Source: JBNAGF01 sp049801055 (GTDB lineage: Bacteria > Pseudomonadota > Alphaproteobacteria > Rhodobacterales > Rhodobacteraceae). From it: DNA of 64,000 nt. Location: positions 206,017 through 270,016 of the forward strand of contig NZ_JBNAGF010000007.1 of the NCBI RefSeq assembly GCF_049801055.1, given 5' to 3'. Each line of letters begins with the position of its first letter. Position 1 is the first letter of the stretch. The notes beneath the pieces are model-generated. The model was not told where the DNA came from. It made no database searches and saw nothing but the letters and a program-made list of their open reading frames with translations. Of the stretch, positions 25,635 to 34,919 are shown in pieces. A program made the position numbers and the translations under genes.

Positions 25635-26971
25635 TGATGACGGACCTCTATCAGTCCCAGCGAGCCATGCGGCAAATGAGGCGCCAAGCCATGCAACGCG
25701 GCGTCGTCGCGATCCTTGATGTAGGCAGTTCCAAGATTGCCTGTCTGGTTCTGCGCTTTGATGGCACCGGACGGCTGAGCGAAGACAACTCCATCGGGTC
25801 GATGGCGGGACAGAGCGGTTTCAGGGTGATTGGCGCGGCCACCACCCGATCACGTGGCGTGCAGTTCGGCGAAATCAATGCGATGCAGGAAACCGAGCGG
25901 GCCATTCGGACCGCGCTTCAGGCCGCACAAAAAATGGCCGAGATACGTGTCGACCACGTCATTGCCTGTTTCTCCGGTGCTCAACCGAGATCCTACGGCC
26001 TTGATGCCAAGATCGAACTTGAAACGCAGGTCGTTACCGAGAGCGAAGTTGCTCGGGTTCTGAGTGCCTGTGACGTCCCGGAATACGGGGCAGGGCGTGA
26101 AGTTTTGCACGCGCAGCCCGTGAACTTCGCGCTCGACAACCGCTCGGGCCTCGCGGACCCGCGCGGGCAGCTCGGTCAGGAACTGGCGGTCGACATGCAT
26201 ATGCTGACCGTGGATGCGCCATCGATCCAGAACCTTGTTCATTGCATCAAACGCTGCGATCTGGAACTCGCGGGCATTGCCTCGTCGGCTTATGTATCTG
26301 GCATTTCCTCGCTGGTTGAGGACGAGCAGGAACTGGGTGCTGCCTGTATCGACATGGGGGGCGGTTCGACCTCGATTTCGATCTTCATGAAAAAGCACAT
26401 GATTTTTGCCGATAGCGTTCGGATGGGTGGCGATCACGTCACCGGCGACATCTCAATGGGGCTCGGAATTCCGGCATCCAATGCCGAACGGATCAAGACG
26501 TTCTGCGGCGGTGTTCACGCCACAGGTGCCGACGACCGTGACATGATCGACATTGGTGGCGACACCGGGGATTGGGAACATGACCGCAGGACAGTGAGCC
26601 GGGCGGAATTGATCGGCATCATGCGGCCGCGGGTAGAAGAGATCCTTGAAGAGGTGCGCGCCCGCCTTGATGCTGCGGGCTTCGACCACCTGCCGAGCCA
26701 GCAGATTGTTCTTACGGGGGGCGCAAGCCAGATCATGGGGCTTGACGGGCTGGCCAGTCGTATTCTGGGGCAGCGTGTGCGTCTGGGGCGGCCGCTGCGC
26801 GTTCATGGCCTGCCGCAATCGGCAACAGGGCCGGGATTTTCTTCGGCGGTCGGGTTGAGCCTGTTTGCAGCCAACCCGCAGGATGAATGGTGGGATTTTG
26901 AAATTCCCGTTGATCGCTACCCGTCGCGCTCGATCAAGAGGGCGGTGCAATGGTTCCGGGACAACTGGTGA
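25634..26971 (+). CDS. ftsA: Cell division protein FtsA
   Basis: A 445-residue actin-like ATPase that tethers FtsZ to the membrane. VVAILDVGSSKIACLV is the phosphate-1 loop, GAACIDMGGGSTSISIF the phosphate-2 loop and IVLTGGASQIMGLDGLA the adenosine motif; the 1C subdomain lies between. The C-terminus IKRAVQWFRDNW is a short amphipathic helix, as expected for membrane binding. Two tandem ATG codons (25634, 25637) are possible; the first overlaps the ftsQ stop (TGATG). Confidence 0.96.
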   Translation: MMTDLYQSQRAMRQMRRQAMQRGVVAILDVGSSKIACLVLRFDGTGRLSEDNSIGSMAGQSGFRVIGAATTRSRGVQFGEINAMQETERAIRTALQAAQKMAEIRVDHVIACFSGAQPRSYGLDAKIELETQVVTESEVARVLSACDVPEYGAGREVLHAQPVNFALDNRSGLADPRGQLGQELAVDMHMLTVDAPSIQNLVHCIKRCDLELAGIASSAYVSGISSLVEDEQELGAACIDMGGGSTSISIFMKKHMIFADSVRMGGDHVTGDISMGLGIPASNAERIKTFCGGVHATGADDRDMIDIGGDTGDWEHDRRTVSRAELIGIMRPRVEEILEEVRARLDAAGFDHLPSQQIVLTGGASQIMGLDGLASRILGQRVRLGRPLRVHGLPQSATGPGFSSAVGLSLFAANPQDEWWDFEIPVDRYPSRSIKRAVQWFRDNW

Positions 26972-27061
26972 TCGCAAGATCTCGCGTATCAAACGAAATC
27001 CCGCGTCTACCGGCGGAAGATTGCCCATATTTTGCGGTATTTTTGCGTTTTTTTGATGACG

Positions 27062-27098
27062 ACCTATCCACATCAGGGTAGGATTGTTGTGGATAGGT
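27062..27098. promoter_or_regulatory. Inverted pair of DnaA-box-like 9-mers upstream of ftsZ
   Basis: An exact 11-bp inverted repeat ACCTATCCACA / TGTGGATAGGT with a 15-bp spacer lies 48-84 bp before the ftsZ ATG. Each arm contains CTATCCACA, one mismatch from the DnaA box TTATCCACA. In Caulobacter DnaA activates ftsZ transcription, so a DnaA-controlled ftsZ promoter is a reasonable reading. Alternatively it is a hairpin or another operator. The 5' side (27030-27056) is rich in T-tracts. Confidence 0.45.
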
Positions 27099-27145
27099 AA
27101 CAAAAATGAATGCGCCGGCGGGCGCACAACACAGGCGGACAGAGC

Positions 27146-28813
27146 ATGACATTGAATCTTTCGATGCCCGGACAGGACGATTTGAAGCCGCGGATCACGG
27201 TATTTGGCGTGGGCGGAGCCGGGGGTAACGCAGTCAACAACATGATCGAGAAACAGCTCGACGGCGTTGACTTTGTGGTGGCAAACACAGATGCGCAGGC
27301 CCTTCAGCAGAGCCGGAGCGAAGCCCGGGTGCAACTGGGTGTCAAGGTAACCGAGGGTCTCGGTGCCGGCGCGCGGGCAACAGTGGGCGCTGCGGCTGCC
27401 GAAGAAAGCATCGAACAGATCGTGGATCACCTGGCCGGCGCACATATGTGTTTCATCACGGCAGGAATGGGAGGTGGCACCGGTACCGGCGCGGCTCCGA
27501 TCATCGCTCAGGCGGCGCGTGAACTGGGAGTTCTGACCGTGGGCGTCGTGACCAAGCCTTTCCAGTTTGAAGGCGCAAAGCGGATGAGCCAGGCCGAGGA
27601 CGGCGTTGATGCGCTCCAGAAAGTTGTCGATACGCTGATCATCATTCCGAACCAGAACCTGTTCCGCCTGGCCAACGAAAAGACCACGTTCACCGAGGCA
27701 TTTTCCATGGCCGATGACGTTCTGTATCAGGGCGTCAAAGGTGTGACTGACCTGATGGTTCGCCCTGGCCTGATCAACCTCGACTTTGCCGACGTTCGTG
27801 CCGTGATGGACGAGATGGGCAAAGCGATGATGGGAACCGGCGAGGCCGATGGCGAAGACCGCGCGATTCAGGCAGCCGAGAAGGCAATTGCAAACCCGCT
27901 GCTGGACGAGATCTCGCTGCGTGGCGCAAAGGGCGTCTTGATCAATATCACTGGTGCTCACGACCTGACCCTGTTCGAACTGGACGAGGCTGCCAACCGT
28001 ATCCGCGAAGAGGTGGATCCCGAAGCGAACATTATTGTGGGCTCCACGCTGGACACCAACATGGATGGCACGATGCGCGTTTCGGTTGTTGCAACCGGCA
28101 TCGACGCATCCGAGGTCCAGCACGACGTTCCGGTTCCGCGCCGTCCTCTGTCGCAGCCGCTCAAGCAGAAAGTCGTGGCGGAAGAAACTGTTGCAGAAGT
28201 CACGCCGGAGCCCGTGGCGGCAGCAGCACCTCTGACGCTGGAAGAGCCAATGGTCGAGCAGGTAGCCGACGTGGCAGAAGAGCCGAGCCTGTTCGAGAAT
28301 TTCGAAGTGGAGCAAGCCGCCGCCGAAGATCTGGGCGAAGACATCTTTGCCGCTGACGAACCGGAATTGCTGGAAGAAGATGGCCTGCCGCCGCCGGCCT
28401 ATCAGCCTGCTCCGCAACACCCGCAGGTTCCGGCCTTTGAGCCGCGCGCGATGCAACGTGAAGACCAGACCGCCGAAAGCTTCGTCGCACCCTCCCGAGG
28501 GATGCCTTCGCAGGAAACGACGCGCCGGCTTCACATGGCAGCCGCGAAGACACCCGAGGCGGTTCCGCAGGAGGATCCTGCAGCCTACCGGGGCGCGGAG
28601 CAACCGGCTGGGCGCAAAGGTTTTGGTATCAATAATCTGCTCAACCGGATGACCGGACAAGGAGCTGAAACACCGCACGAGCGTCCTGCTGCTCCAGTTC
28701 GCCAGCAGCCTCCGATGGGGCAGGCCGGGGCCGCTGCTCAGCCTCAGGCAGAGCAGGATCCGGATCAGGAACGGATCGAGATTCCCGCTTTCCTGCGCCG
28801 TCAGGCCAACTGA
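27146..28813 (+). CDS. ftsZ: Cell division protein FtsZ
   Basis: A 555-residue tubulin-like GTPase forming the Z ring. The N-terminal ITVFGVGGAGGNAVNNMI, the tubulin signature GGGTGTGAAPIIA and the T7-loop region (NLDFADVRAVM) are intact. The globular part ends near residue 320. A very long acidic and proline-rich linker (about 200 residues, many E, P, A and Q) follows, and the conserved C-terminal peptide RIEIPAFLRRQ that binds FtsA is at the very end. Long linkers are usual in alphaproteobacteria. The ATG at 27146 (MTLNLSMPGQ) was chosen because the family starts there. A terminator follows. Confidence 0.97.
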   Translation: MTLNLSMPGQDDLKPRITVFGVGGAGGNAVNNMIEKQLDGVDFVVANTDAQALQQSRSEARVQLGVKVTEGLGAGARATVGAAAAEESIEQIVDHLAGAHMCFITAGMGGGTGTGAAPIIAQAARELGVLTVGVVTKPFQFEGAKRMSQAEDGVDALQKVVDTLIIIPNQNLFRLANEKTTFTEAFSMADDVLYQGVKGVTDLMVRPGLINLDFADVRAVMDEMGKAMMGTGEADGEDRAIQAAEKAIANPLLDEISLRGAKGVLINITGAHDLTLFELDEAANRIREEVDPEANIIVGSTLDTNMDGTMRVSVVATGIDASEVQHDVPVPRRPLSQPLKQKVVAEETVAEVTPEPVAAAAPLTLEEPMVEQVADVAEEPSLFENFEVEQAAAEDLGEDIFAADEPELLEEDGLPPPAYQPAPQHPQVPAFEPRAMQREDQTAESFVAPSRGMPSQETTRRLHMAAAKTPEAVPQEDPAAYRGAEQPAGRKGFGINNLLNRMTGQGAETPHERPAAPVRQQPPMGQAGAAAQPQAEQDPDQERIEIPAFLRRQAN

Positions 28814-28837
28814 ACCGGTCACAATAGGTAAAGAAAG

Positions 28838-28861
28838 GGCCACCTTCGGGTGGCCTTTTTT
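28838..28861 (+). terminator. Rho-independent terminator after ftsZ
   Basis: Stem GGCCACC (28838-28844), tetraloop TTCG, stem GGTGGCC (28849-28855) and six T residues. It separates the ftsQAZ transcript from lpxC, which therefore likely has its own promoter in 28870-29020. Confidence 0.93.
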
Positions 28862-29024
28862 ATTTTGTTTTCAGGTATCTAAGGTTGTGTGCGCAATCCG
28901 GCGCCGATTCAATACAGTCATGTTTCATTTGGTTGCAAAGAGTGAGTTGAGCCTTGGACCCCCTCCCATTACGTGATGGTCAACACAGCTCGTCGAGGCT
29001 GGAAACTGCGGTAAGAGGCACAGG

Positions 29025-29945
29025 GTGCAAAATACGCTCAAAAGCTCGGTCGTCTTCAAAGGTGTCGGATTGCACAGCGGTGCACCGGCGAACATGACTC
29101 TTCGTCCGGCTGCCGCCGGGCATGGGATCTGGTTCAAGCGGACGGATATCGAGTTGGGCAATGCTATGATCCCGGCTTCTTATGATCTTGTTGAGCGCTC
29201 TCCGCTTTGCACCCGACTCGTGAACGGTGCCGGCGTATCGGTTTCGACGGTCGAGCATGTCATGGCTGCGCTCGCTGGTTGCGGTGTTCACAACGCTTTG
29301 ATCGAGATCGACGGCCCGGAAGTTCCGATTCTTGATGGCTCTTCGGCCCCATTCGTGCGCGGCATCATGGCTTTGGGCGTGCGCCGGCAGGCAGCACCGG
29401 TCTTGGCCTTCAAGGTTCTCAAGCCGGTAACTGTCGAAAAAGACGGTGCGCGTGCGACGCTGCTGCCTTCGGAGCGTCTTGAGATTGAATTCCACATCGA
29501 TTTTGTAGACGAGGCGATCGGCAAGCAGAGCAAGACGCTGGACATGCGCAATGGCAGTTTTGCCCGCGAACTTTGTGACAGCCGGACATTCTGCCGCAAA
29601 TCCGATGTCGACATGATGCGCGAGAACGGTTTGGCCCTTGGCGGTTCGCTCGACAATGCGGTGGTCGTTGATGGACACATTGTATTGACGCCCGGCGGGC
29701 TGCGCCACGAAGACGAAGCCGTGCGTCACAAGATGCTCGATGCGTTGGGTGATCTGGCACTGGCCGGTGGTCCGCTGTTGGGCCGCTACGTGGGGGAACG
29801 TGCCGGACATGCACTGACCAACACGCTGCTGCGCGAGTTGTTCGCGACTCCTGGTGCGGTTCAACCCGTTCTGTGCGACTCGGAAACGGCTGCTCTGCTG
29901 CCGGGGCAGGGGTTGGTCTGGGATGAAATCCCACAGGTCGCCTGA
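29025..29945 (+). CDS. lpxC: UDP-3-O-acyl-GlcNAc deacetylase LpxC
   Basis: A 306-residue zinc amidase catalysing the committed step of lipid A synthesis. The N-terminal FKGVGLHSGAPANMTLRPA, the zinc histidine in STVEHVMAAL, EIDGPEVPILDGSS, and HKMLDALGDLALAG with its zinc histidine and aspartate are all conserved. The start is GTG at 29025 with AAGAGG upstream. It lies between the ftsZ terminator and bamD, the usual alphaproteobacterial order. Confidence 0.96.
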   Translation: MQNTLKSSVVFKGVGLHSGAPANMTLRPAAAGHGIWFKRTDIELGNAMIPASYDLVERSPLCTRLVNGAGVSVSTVEHVMAALAGCGVHNALIEIDGPEVPILDGSSAPFVRGIMALGVRRQAAPVLAFKVLKPVTVEKDGARATLLPSERLEIEFHIDFVDEAIGKQSKTLDMRNGSFARELCDSRTFCRKSDVDMMRENGLALGGSLDNAVVVDGHIVLTPGGLRHEDEAVRHKMLDALGDLALAGGPLLGRYVGERAGHALTNTLLRELFATPGAVQPVLCDSETAALLPGQGLVWDEIPQVA

Positions 29946-30075
29946 AGCCTCTGTTTTACCCTTCAACTTGTTCCCGCCGGATGCGATTAGGGCGTTTTGC
30001 AGCACGGATTAATGTGCTAGACCAAGGCCCAATCGGGCTGAACGCCCTAAGGCAAGTCAACGAGGGTAGGCAAGC

Positions 30076-30921
30076 ATGATCGGCGGTGGATCACGGGCCA
30101 AAACAATTGCGGCTCTTCTTCTTGTTGCCATGCTTGCGGCCTGTGGCAACAATTCGGGAACGGATCGTTCCGAAAATCTCGAAGTCTACACGCCTGAACA
30201 GATCTATGCCCGGGGCGAATTTGAGTTGGCTCGCAAACGGTCGGAAGACGCGGCTTGGTATTTTTCGGAGATCGAACGGCTTTACCCGTATTCCAACTGG
30301 GCAAAACGCGCTCTTATCATGCAGGCGTTTTCTTATCACGCCGGTCGGGACTATGAAAATAGCCGGGCCTCAGCTCAGCGGTATATCGACTTCTATCCCA
30401 CGGACGAAGACGCAGCCTATGCCCAGTATCTTCTGGCGCTCAGCTATTACGACCAGATTGACGAGGTCGGGCGCGATCAGGGTCTGACCTTTCAGGCGCT
30501 TCAGGCATTGCGCACGGTCATCGAAGTTTATCCCGACAGTGAGTATGCGTCTTCGGCAATTCTGAAATTCGATCTTGCGTTCGACCATCTGGCCGCCAAG
30601 GAAATGGAAATCGGGCGCTATTACCTGCGCCGGCAACACTATACCGCCGCAATTAACCGGTTCCGTGTGGTGGTCGAGGACTTCCAGACCACATCGCATA
30701 CCGCTGAGGCATTGCACCGGTTGGTCGAGGCCTATCTTTCCCTTGGGCTTCTGGACGAGGCGCAAACGGCCGGGGCGATCCTTGGATACAACTATCAGTC
30801 GACGGAATGGTACGAAGACAGCTACAAACTGCTGACGGCTGCCGGTCTCAAGCTGAAGAGCAAGGGCAACAACTGGCTCAGCCAGATCTACCGCCAGTCG
30901 GTCAAGGGCCAGTGGCTGTAA
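30076..30921 (+). CDS. bamD: Outer membrane assembly lipoprotein BamD
   Basis: A 281-residue lipoprotein of the BAM complex that inserts beta-barrel proteins into the outer membrane. The signal peptide ends in the lipobox LAAC (Cys near residue 22). TPR-like repeats follow (YARGEFELARKRSEDAAWYFSEIERLYPYSNWA; AYAQYLLALSYYDQI; IGRYYLRRQHYTAAINRF), ending with the conserved EALHRLVEAYLSLGLLDEA. It is followed after 36 bp by recN. Confidence 0.94.
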   Translation: MIGGGSRAKTIAALLLVAMLAACGNNSGTDRSENLEVYTPEQIYARGEFELARKRSEDAAWYFSEIERLYPYSNWAKRALIMQAFSYHAGRDYENSRASAQRYIDFYPTDEDAAYAQYLLALSYYDQIDEVGRDQGLTFQALQALRTVIEVYPDSEYASSAILKFDLAFDHLAAKEMEIGRYYLRRQHYTAAINRFRVVVEDFQTTSHTAEALHRLVEAYLSLGLLDEAQTAGAILGYNYQSTEWYEDSYKLLTAAGLKLKSKGNNWLSQIYRQSVKGQWL

Positions 30922-30957
30922 CGCGCAGCCAGTGGGGGACGGCGATGGGACCGGATC

Positions 30958-32607
30958 ATGCTGCGCACGCTTGAAATCCGGGATCTGCTGATCATCGACC
31001 GGTTGGAACTCGACTTTCAACCCGGGTTGAACGTATTGACCGGAGAGACTGGTGCAGGCAAGTCGATCCTGTTGGATTCGCTCGGATTTGTGCTTGGGTG
31101 GCGGGGCCGCGCCGAGCTGGTTCGCAAGGGCGCAGATCAGGGCGAGGTGGTTGCGGTTTTTGACCTTTCTGAAAGTCATCCGGCCCGGGAGGTTCTGGAA
31201 AATGCGGGCCTGCCAGCCGGGGATGAACTGATCCTGCGGCGGGTCAATTCCTCGGACGGACGCAAAACGGCTTGGGTGAATGACCGGCGGTGTTCGGGAG
31301 AAGTGCTGCGCGCGCTATCGGAAACCCTGCTGGAGCTTCACGGCCAACATGATGATCGGGGTTTGTTGAACCCGCAAGGGCACAAACAGATGCTCGACAC
31401 GTTCGCCGGGCTGTCCCAAATGCTTGATAAGGCCGCCGCAGCATGGCGCGGAATGCGCCAGTGTCGGGCGGCGTTGGAAACGGCTACGGCAGCTCTCGAA
31501 GCTGTCCGGGCGGAAGAAGATTTTCTGCGACATGCCGTGGCCGAACTGGATCAGCTTGATCCGCAGCCGGGTGAGGATGCCGAACTGGACAGCCGTCGCC
31601 GACGCATGCAAGCGGCCGAACGGATTCGCGACGATATTCTTCGGGCAAACTCGCTGTTGGGAGCGGACGGAGCCGAAAGCGCTATGGGCGATGCATTGCG
31701 CTGGCTCGAAGGGGTTTCGGATCAGGCCGGAGGTGAGTTGGAAAATCCCATCGCTTCGCTGGGACGAGCCATGATCGAGCTATCCGAAGCGCAGGCCGGT
31801 GTCGAAAGCTGCCTTGCTGCGCTTGATATCGATCCCACAGACCTGGAGCAGGTCGAGGAACGGTTGTTCGCTATCCGGGCCTTGGCACGCAAACATGATG
31901 TGACCGCCGATGAATTGGCGACCCATGCAGAAGTGCTGCGCGAGAAACTTGCTGCATTGGACGCGGGCGAAGCTGACCTGCATGAGCTGCAAGTTGCGCT
32001 TCGCGGTTCCGAAGAGGCTTATGACCGCATCGCGACAGAGCTTTCCGAAGCGCGCCGCCTTGCTGCCGGGCGGCTCGACACGGCAGTTATGGCTGAACTG
32101 GCGCCTCTGAAAATGGATCGCGCCCTGTTTGAAACACAGGTACGAAACGCCGAACCGGGCCCCGACGGCCGCGATACAGTGAATTTCATGGTGGCGACCA
32201 ATCCAGGCGCTCCGGCCGGGCCACTCAGCAAGATTGCTTCGGGTGGCGAACTAAGTCGGTTCCTGCTGGCGCTCAAGGTATGTCTGACGGGAGAGGACGG
32301 GGCCCGCACCATGATCTTTGACGAGATCGACCGCGGGGTAGGGGGGGCAACAGCCGATGCTGTGGGGCGCCGCCTCGCCGCGCTTGCCGAAGGCGGACAG
32401 GTTTTGGTTGTTACCCATTCCCCTCAAGTCGCAGCCCGTGGCGCCCACCACTGGCGGGTTCAGAAGCAGGTAAAAGACGACATCACGCTCTCGTCGGTTG
32501 TGCCGCTGCCGGCCACGCAACGGGTCGACGAACTTGCGCGTATGCTGGCCGGCGATACCGTAACCGAAGAAGCTCGTTCCGCCGCACGGGCGCTTCTGGC
32601 TGGTTAG
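30958..32607 (+). CDS. recN: DNA repair protein RecN
   Basis: A 549-residue SMC-like ATPase acting in double-strand break repair. Walker A GETGAGKS is near residue 31, LLELHGQHDDRGLL near 120, a long central coiled-coil region covers roughly residues 150-360, and the ABC signature SGGELSRFLLAL and Walker B MIFDEIDRGVGG lie in the C-terminal head with the VLVVTHSPQVAA switch. Length is normal for the family. It closes the dcw-linked series. Confidence 0.95.
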   Translation: MLRTLEIRDLLIIDRLELDFQPGLNVLTGETGAGKSILLDSLGFVLGWRGRAELVRKGADQGEVVAVFDLSESHPAREVLENAGLPAGDELILRRVNSSDGRKTAWVNDRRCSGEVLRALSETLLELHGQHDDRGLLNPQGHKQMLDTFAGLSQMLDKAAAAWRGMRQCRAALETATAALEAVRAEEDFLRHAVAELDQLDPQPGEDAELDSRRRRMQAAERIRDDILRANSLLGADGAESAMGDALRWLEGVSDQAGGELENPIASLGRAMIELSEAQAGVESCLAALDIDPTDLEQVEERLFAIRALARKHDVTADELATHAEVLREKLAALDAGEADLHELQVALRGSEEAYDRIATELSEARRLAAGRLDTAVMAELAPLKMDRALFETQVRNAEPGPDGRDTVNFMVATNPGAPAGPLSKIASGGELSRFLLALKVCLTGEDGARTMIFDEIDRGVGGATADAVGRRLAALAEGGQVLVVTHSPQVAARGAHHWRVQKQVKDDITLSSVVPLPATQRVDELARMLAGDTVTEEARSAARALLAG

Positions 32608-32799
32608 TTCCGACGAAATCTGCGTTCACGCCAACCGATATTTCTGAAGGTCCAAACCGGGGCAATGCAGCAGCAGCCGTCAGTTGCGTTCCTGAACGGA
32701 ATAGGGGCTCAACCCGTTGCCAAGGCAAGCAAACAATCCGGAAAACCGTTTCACACTACCCATGAAGCGAATTAAACAGGGTGGAACGGCGAGGTTTGG

Positions 32800-34500
32800 A
32801 TGCCCCAATCAACACGCAAATTGCTCTCGGACCAGTTTGGTCAGGCGGTAACCGCCTTCAGAGACGGTTGGCGTGTTCTGCTTCATCGCGGGCCAAGCCA
32901 GGTTCAGTTCTGGTTTATTGCTCTGGCGATCGGGATAGCCGCTGGCTTTGCTGCTCTTTTCTTCCGCAAGAGCATCCGGTTTCTGCAGTCGTGGCTTTAT
33001 GGCACCGAGGATGTGCAGCTGCTACACAGTTTCGCTGAGCAACTCCCGTGGTACTGGCTCTTGGGTATACCGGTCACCGGCGGTCTGCTGGTGGGGTTGA
33101 TCCTGCATGTGTTCACGCCCGATGGCCGTGTCCGATCGGTCGCCGACGTGATCGAAGGGGCCGCGCTCACCGACGGGCGGGTAGAGAAACGCGCGGGTAT
33201 TGCTTCGCTTCTGGCTTCGCTCGTAACGCTCAGTTCAGGCGGCTCGTCGGGGCGTGAGGGCCCTGTAGTTCACATGGCCGGGGTAATCTCCACATGGGTA
33301 AGTGACCGGATTCATGCTGACGGTATCACCGGACGCGATTTGCTGGGATGCGCGGTGGCAGCGGCTGTATCGGCCAGTTTCAATGCACCGATCGCGGGGG
33401 CACTATTTGCTCTTGAGGTCGTGCTGCGCCACTTTGCGGTGCACGCCTTTGCACCGATCGTGATTGCCTCGGTAGCTGGGACCGTGATCAGCAGGCTGGA
33501 ATTCGGAGACGTCACCGAGTTCGTTCTGAACACGCCGGGCTCGCTCAAGTTCTACGTTGAACTGCCGGCGTTTTTGCTGCTGGGGCTGCTATGCGGATTG
33601 ATCGCGGTGGCCCTGATGCGGTCGATTTTCTTTGCCGAGGATGTGGCCAATCACATGCAGGACCGGTTCCACCTGCCGCGCTGGCTAAGGCCGGCAGTTT
33701 CCGGAGCACTTCTGGGGCTGATTGCGATCTGGTTCCCGCACATCATCGGGGTTGGGTATGAAACGACTGCGCTGGCCCTAAGTGGTGATCTCGTTCTAGG
33801 CACCGCCATAATCTATGCGGTCATCAAGACGCTGGCTGTCGCCATTACCATGGGCGGCCGCATGGGCGGCGGGGTTTTTTCGCCCTCTCTGATGGTTGGG
33901 GCCTTGTCCGGGCTTGCATTTGGCTGGATTGCGACCGGTCTTCTGCCCGACGTTTCGGGCACTCACACGCTTTATGCCTTTGCCGGCATGGGGGCCGTGG
34001 CAGCTGCGGTTCTGGGTGCTCCGATATCCACCACACTGATTGTGTTCGAACTGACTGGTGACTGGCAGATCGGTTTGGCTGTAATGGTCTCGGTATCGAT
34101 GTCGACAGCATTGGCCTCGCGGCTGGTCGATCGTTCATTCTTCCTGACACAGCTTGAGCGGCGAGGCATCCATCTTGCGGCCGGACCGCAGGCCTATTTG
34201 TTGGCGATGCTCCGAGCCGGATCAGTGATGCGGCCAATGGGCGATCCCCGGGGCGCAGACGAAGCAGCCTGTTGGGAATTGATCAGGCAGGGGCTGGCTG
34301 TCGAAGCGTCAGCAACCCTTGAGGCGACAATGCCCTACTTTGACCGGGCGGATATTCCTTTTGTTCCGGTCGTGGCTACACGGAGCGACGATAACGGCGA
34401 CCCCGTTGATCCAGAGCTGCTGGGCGCCTTGTTCCACGTCGACGCGCTCAAGGCCTATAACCGGGCACTCGCGGCTACTGCGGCTGAAGAGCACTCCTGA
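32800..34500 (+). CDS. ClC-family chloride channel or chloride/proton antiporter
   Basis: A 566-residue membrane protein of the ClC family with ten or more hydrophobic helices. The anion-pathway motifs are visible: SSGGSSGREGPVVHM (GREGP with the gating glutamate), NAPIAGALFALEV, and GGGVFSPSLMVGALSG (GGxFxP). A roughly 100-residue soluble C-terminal part follows but no clear CBS pair is evident. The ATG at 32800 has GAGG upstream. Transporter versus channel depends on a second internal glutamate that I did not place. It stands alone, with 192 bp of non-coding sequence in front. Confidence 0.88.
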   Translation: MPQSTRKLLSDQFGQAVTAFRDGWRVLLHRGPSQVQFWFIALAIGIAAGFAALFFRKSIRFLQSWLYGTEDVQLLHSFAEQLPWYWLLGIPVTGGLLVGLILHVFTPDGRVRSVADVIEGAALTDGRVEKRAGIASLLASLVTLSSGGSSGREGPVVHMAGVISTWVSDRIHADGITGRDLLGCAVAAAVSASFNAPIAGALFALEVVLRHFAVHAFAPIVIASVAGTVISRLEFGDVTEFVLNTPGSLKFYVELPAFLLLGLLCGLIAVALMRSIFFAEDVANHMQDRFHLPRWLRPAVSGALLGLIAIWFPHIIGVGYETTALALSGDLVLGTAIIYAVIKTLAVAITMGGRMGGGVFSPSLMVGALSGLAFGWIATGLLPDVSGTHTLYAFAGMGAVAAAVLGAPISTTLIVFELTGDWQIGLAVMVSVSMSTALASRLVDRSFFLTQLERRGIHLAAGPQAYLLAMLRAGSVMRPMGDPRGADEAACWELIRQGLAVEASATLEATMPYFDRADIPFVPVVATRSDDNGDPVDPELLGALFHVDALKAYNRALAATAAEEHS

Positions 34501-34547
34501 CGGGTCTTTCGGAACGGATTTCGAAAATGATCAGGGCCTTGCGTGGC

Positions 34548-34889
34548 CTAGATCTGTTCAACTGTCACATCATCTCGCCGATAGAATGCGATATGTCCGT
34601 TGATCCGACTCATATCGGCAATGGGGTCTTCATAGCTCCATGCCGCGTTCGGGATCGTTGCGGATTTGTTGGCGATCGAAAAGTGGGTTGCATCTCCCTT
34701 ATGAGGGCAATGCGTCACGTGATCGGTGCGGTCAAGCAAGGCCATGGCGATGTCTTCGCGCGGAAAGTAGATGACCGGTTCAAGGCTGCCCTCGGATAGT
34801 TCCAGCGCGTTCGTGCTTTCGCCAAGTATGGCACCGCCCGATCGCACGGACCACTTTCCTTGGGCTTTGCGGATCTTGATGTCGGTCAT
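34548..34889 (-). CDS. DUF427 domain protein
   Basis: A 113-residue protein covering a single DUF427 domain: KWSVRSGGAILGESTNALEL, VIYFPREDIAMALL, the THCPHKGDATHFSI motif and NAAWSYEDP near the end. Function of the family is unknown. It lies between the ClC gene (convergent) and the M24 peptidase gene on the same strand, 31 bp downstream of the peptidase stop relative to its own start, so they may be transcribed together from the peptidase side. Confidence 0.88.
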   Translation of the reverse strand: MTDIKIRKAQGKWSVRSGGAILGESTNALELSEGSLEPVIYFPREDIAMALLDRTDHVTHCPHKGDATHFSIANKSATIPNAAWSYEDPIADMSRINGHIAFYRRDDVTVEQI

Positions 34890-34919
34890 GTGTCGTCCTT
34901 CACGCTGGCACGGCGCCTG

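Noticed and set aside
27062..27098. Chromosome replication origin because of the two DnaA-like boxes
   Set aside because: Only two boxes are present, with no box cluster, AT-rich unwinding repeats or origin-linked genes; a promoter element is more likely.
26453..28843. A 796-codon open frame on the minus strand opposite ftsA and ftsZ
   Set aside because: It covers two intact, well-conserved genes on the other strand and has no recognisable domain; long antisense frames are expected in G+C-rich DNA.
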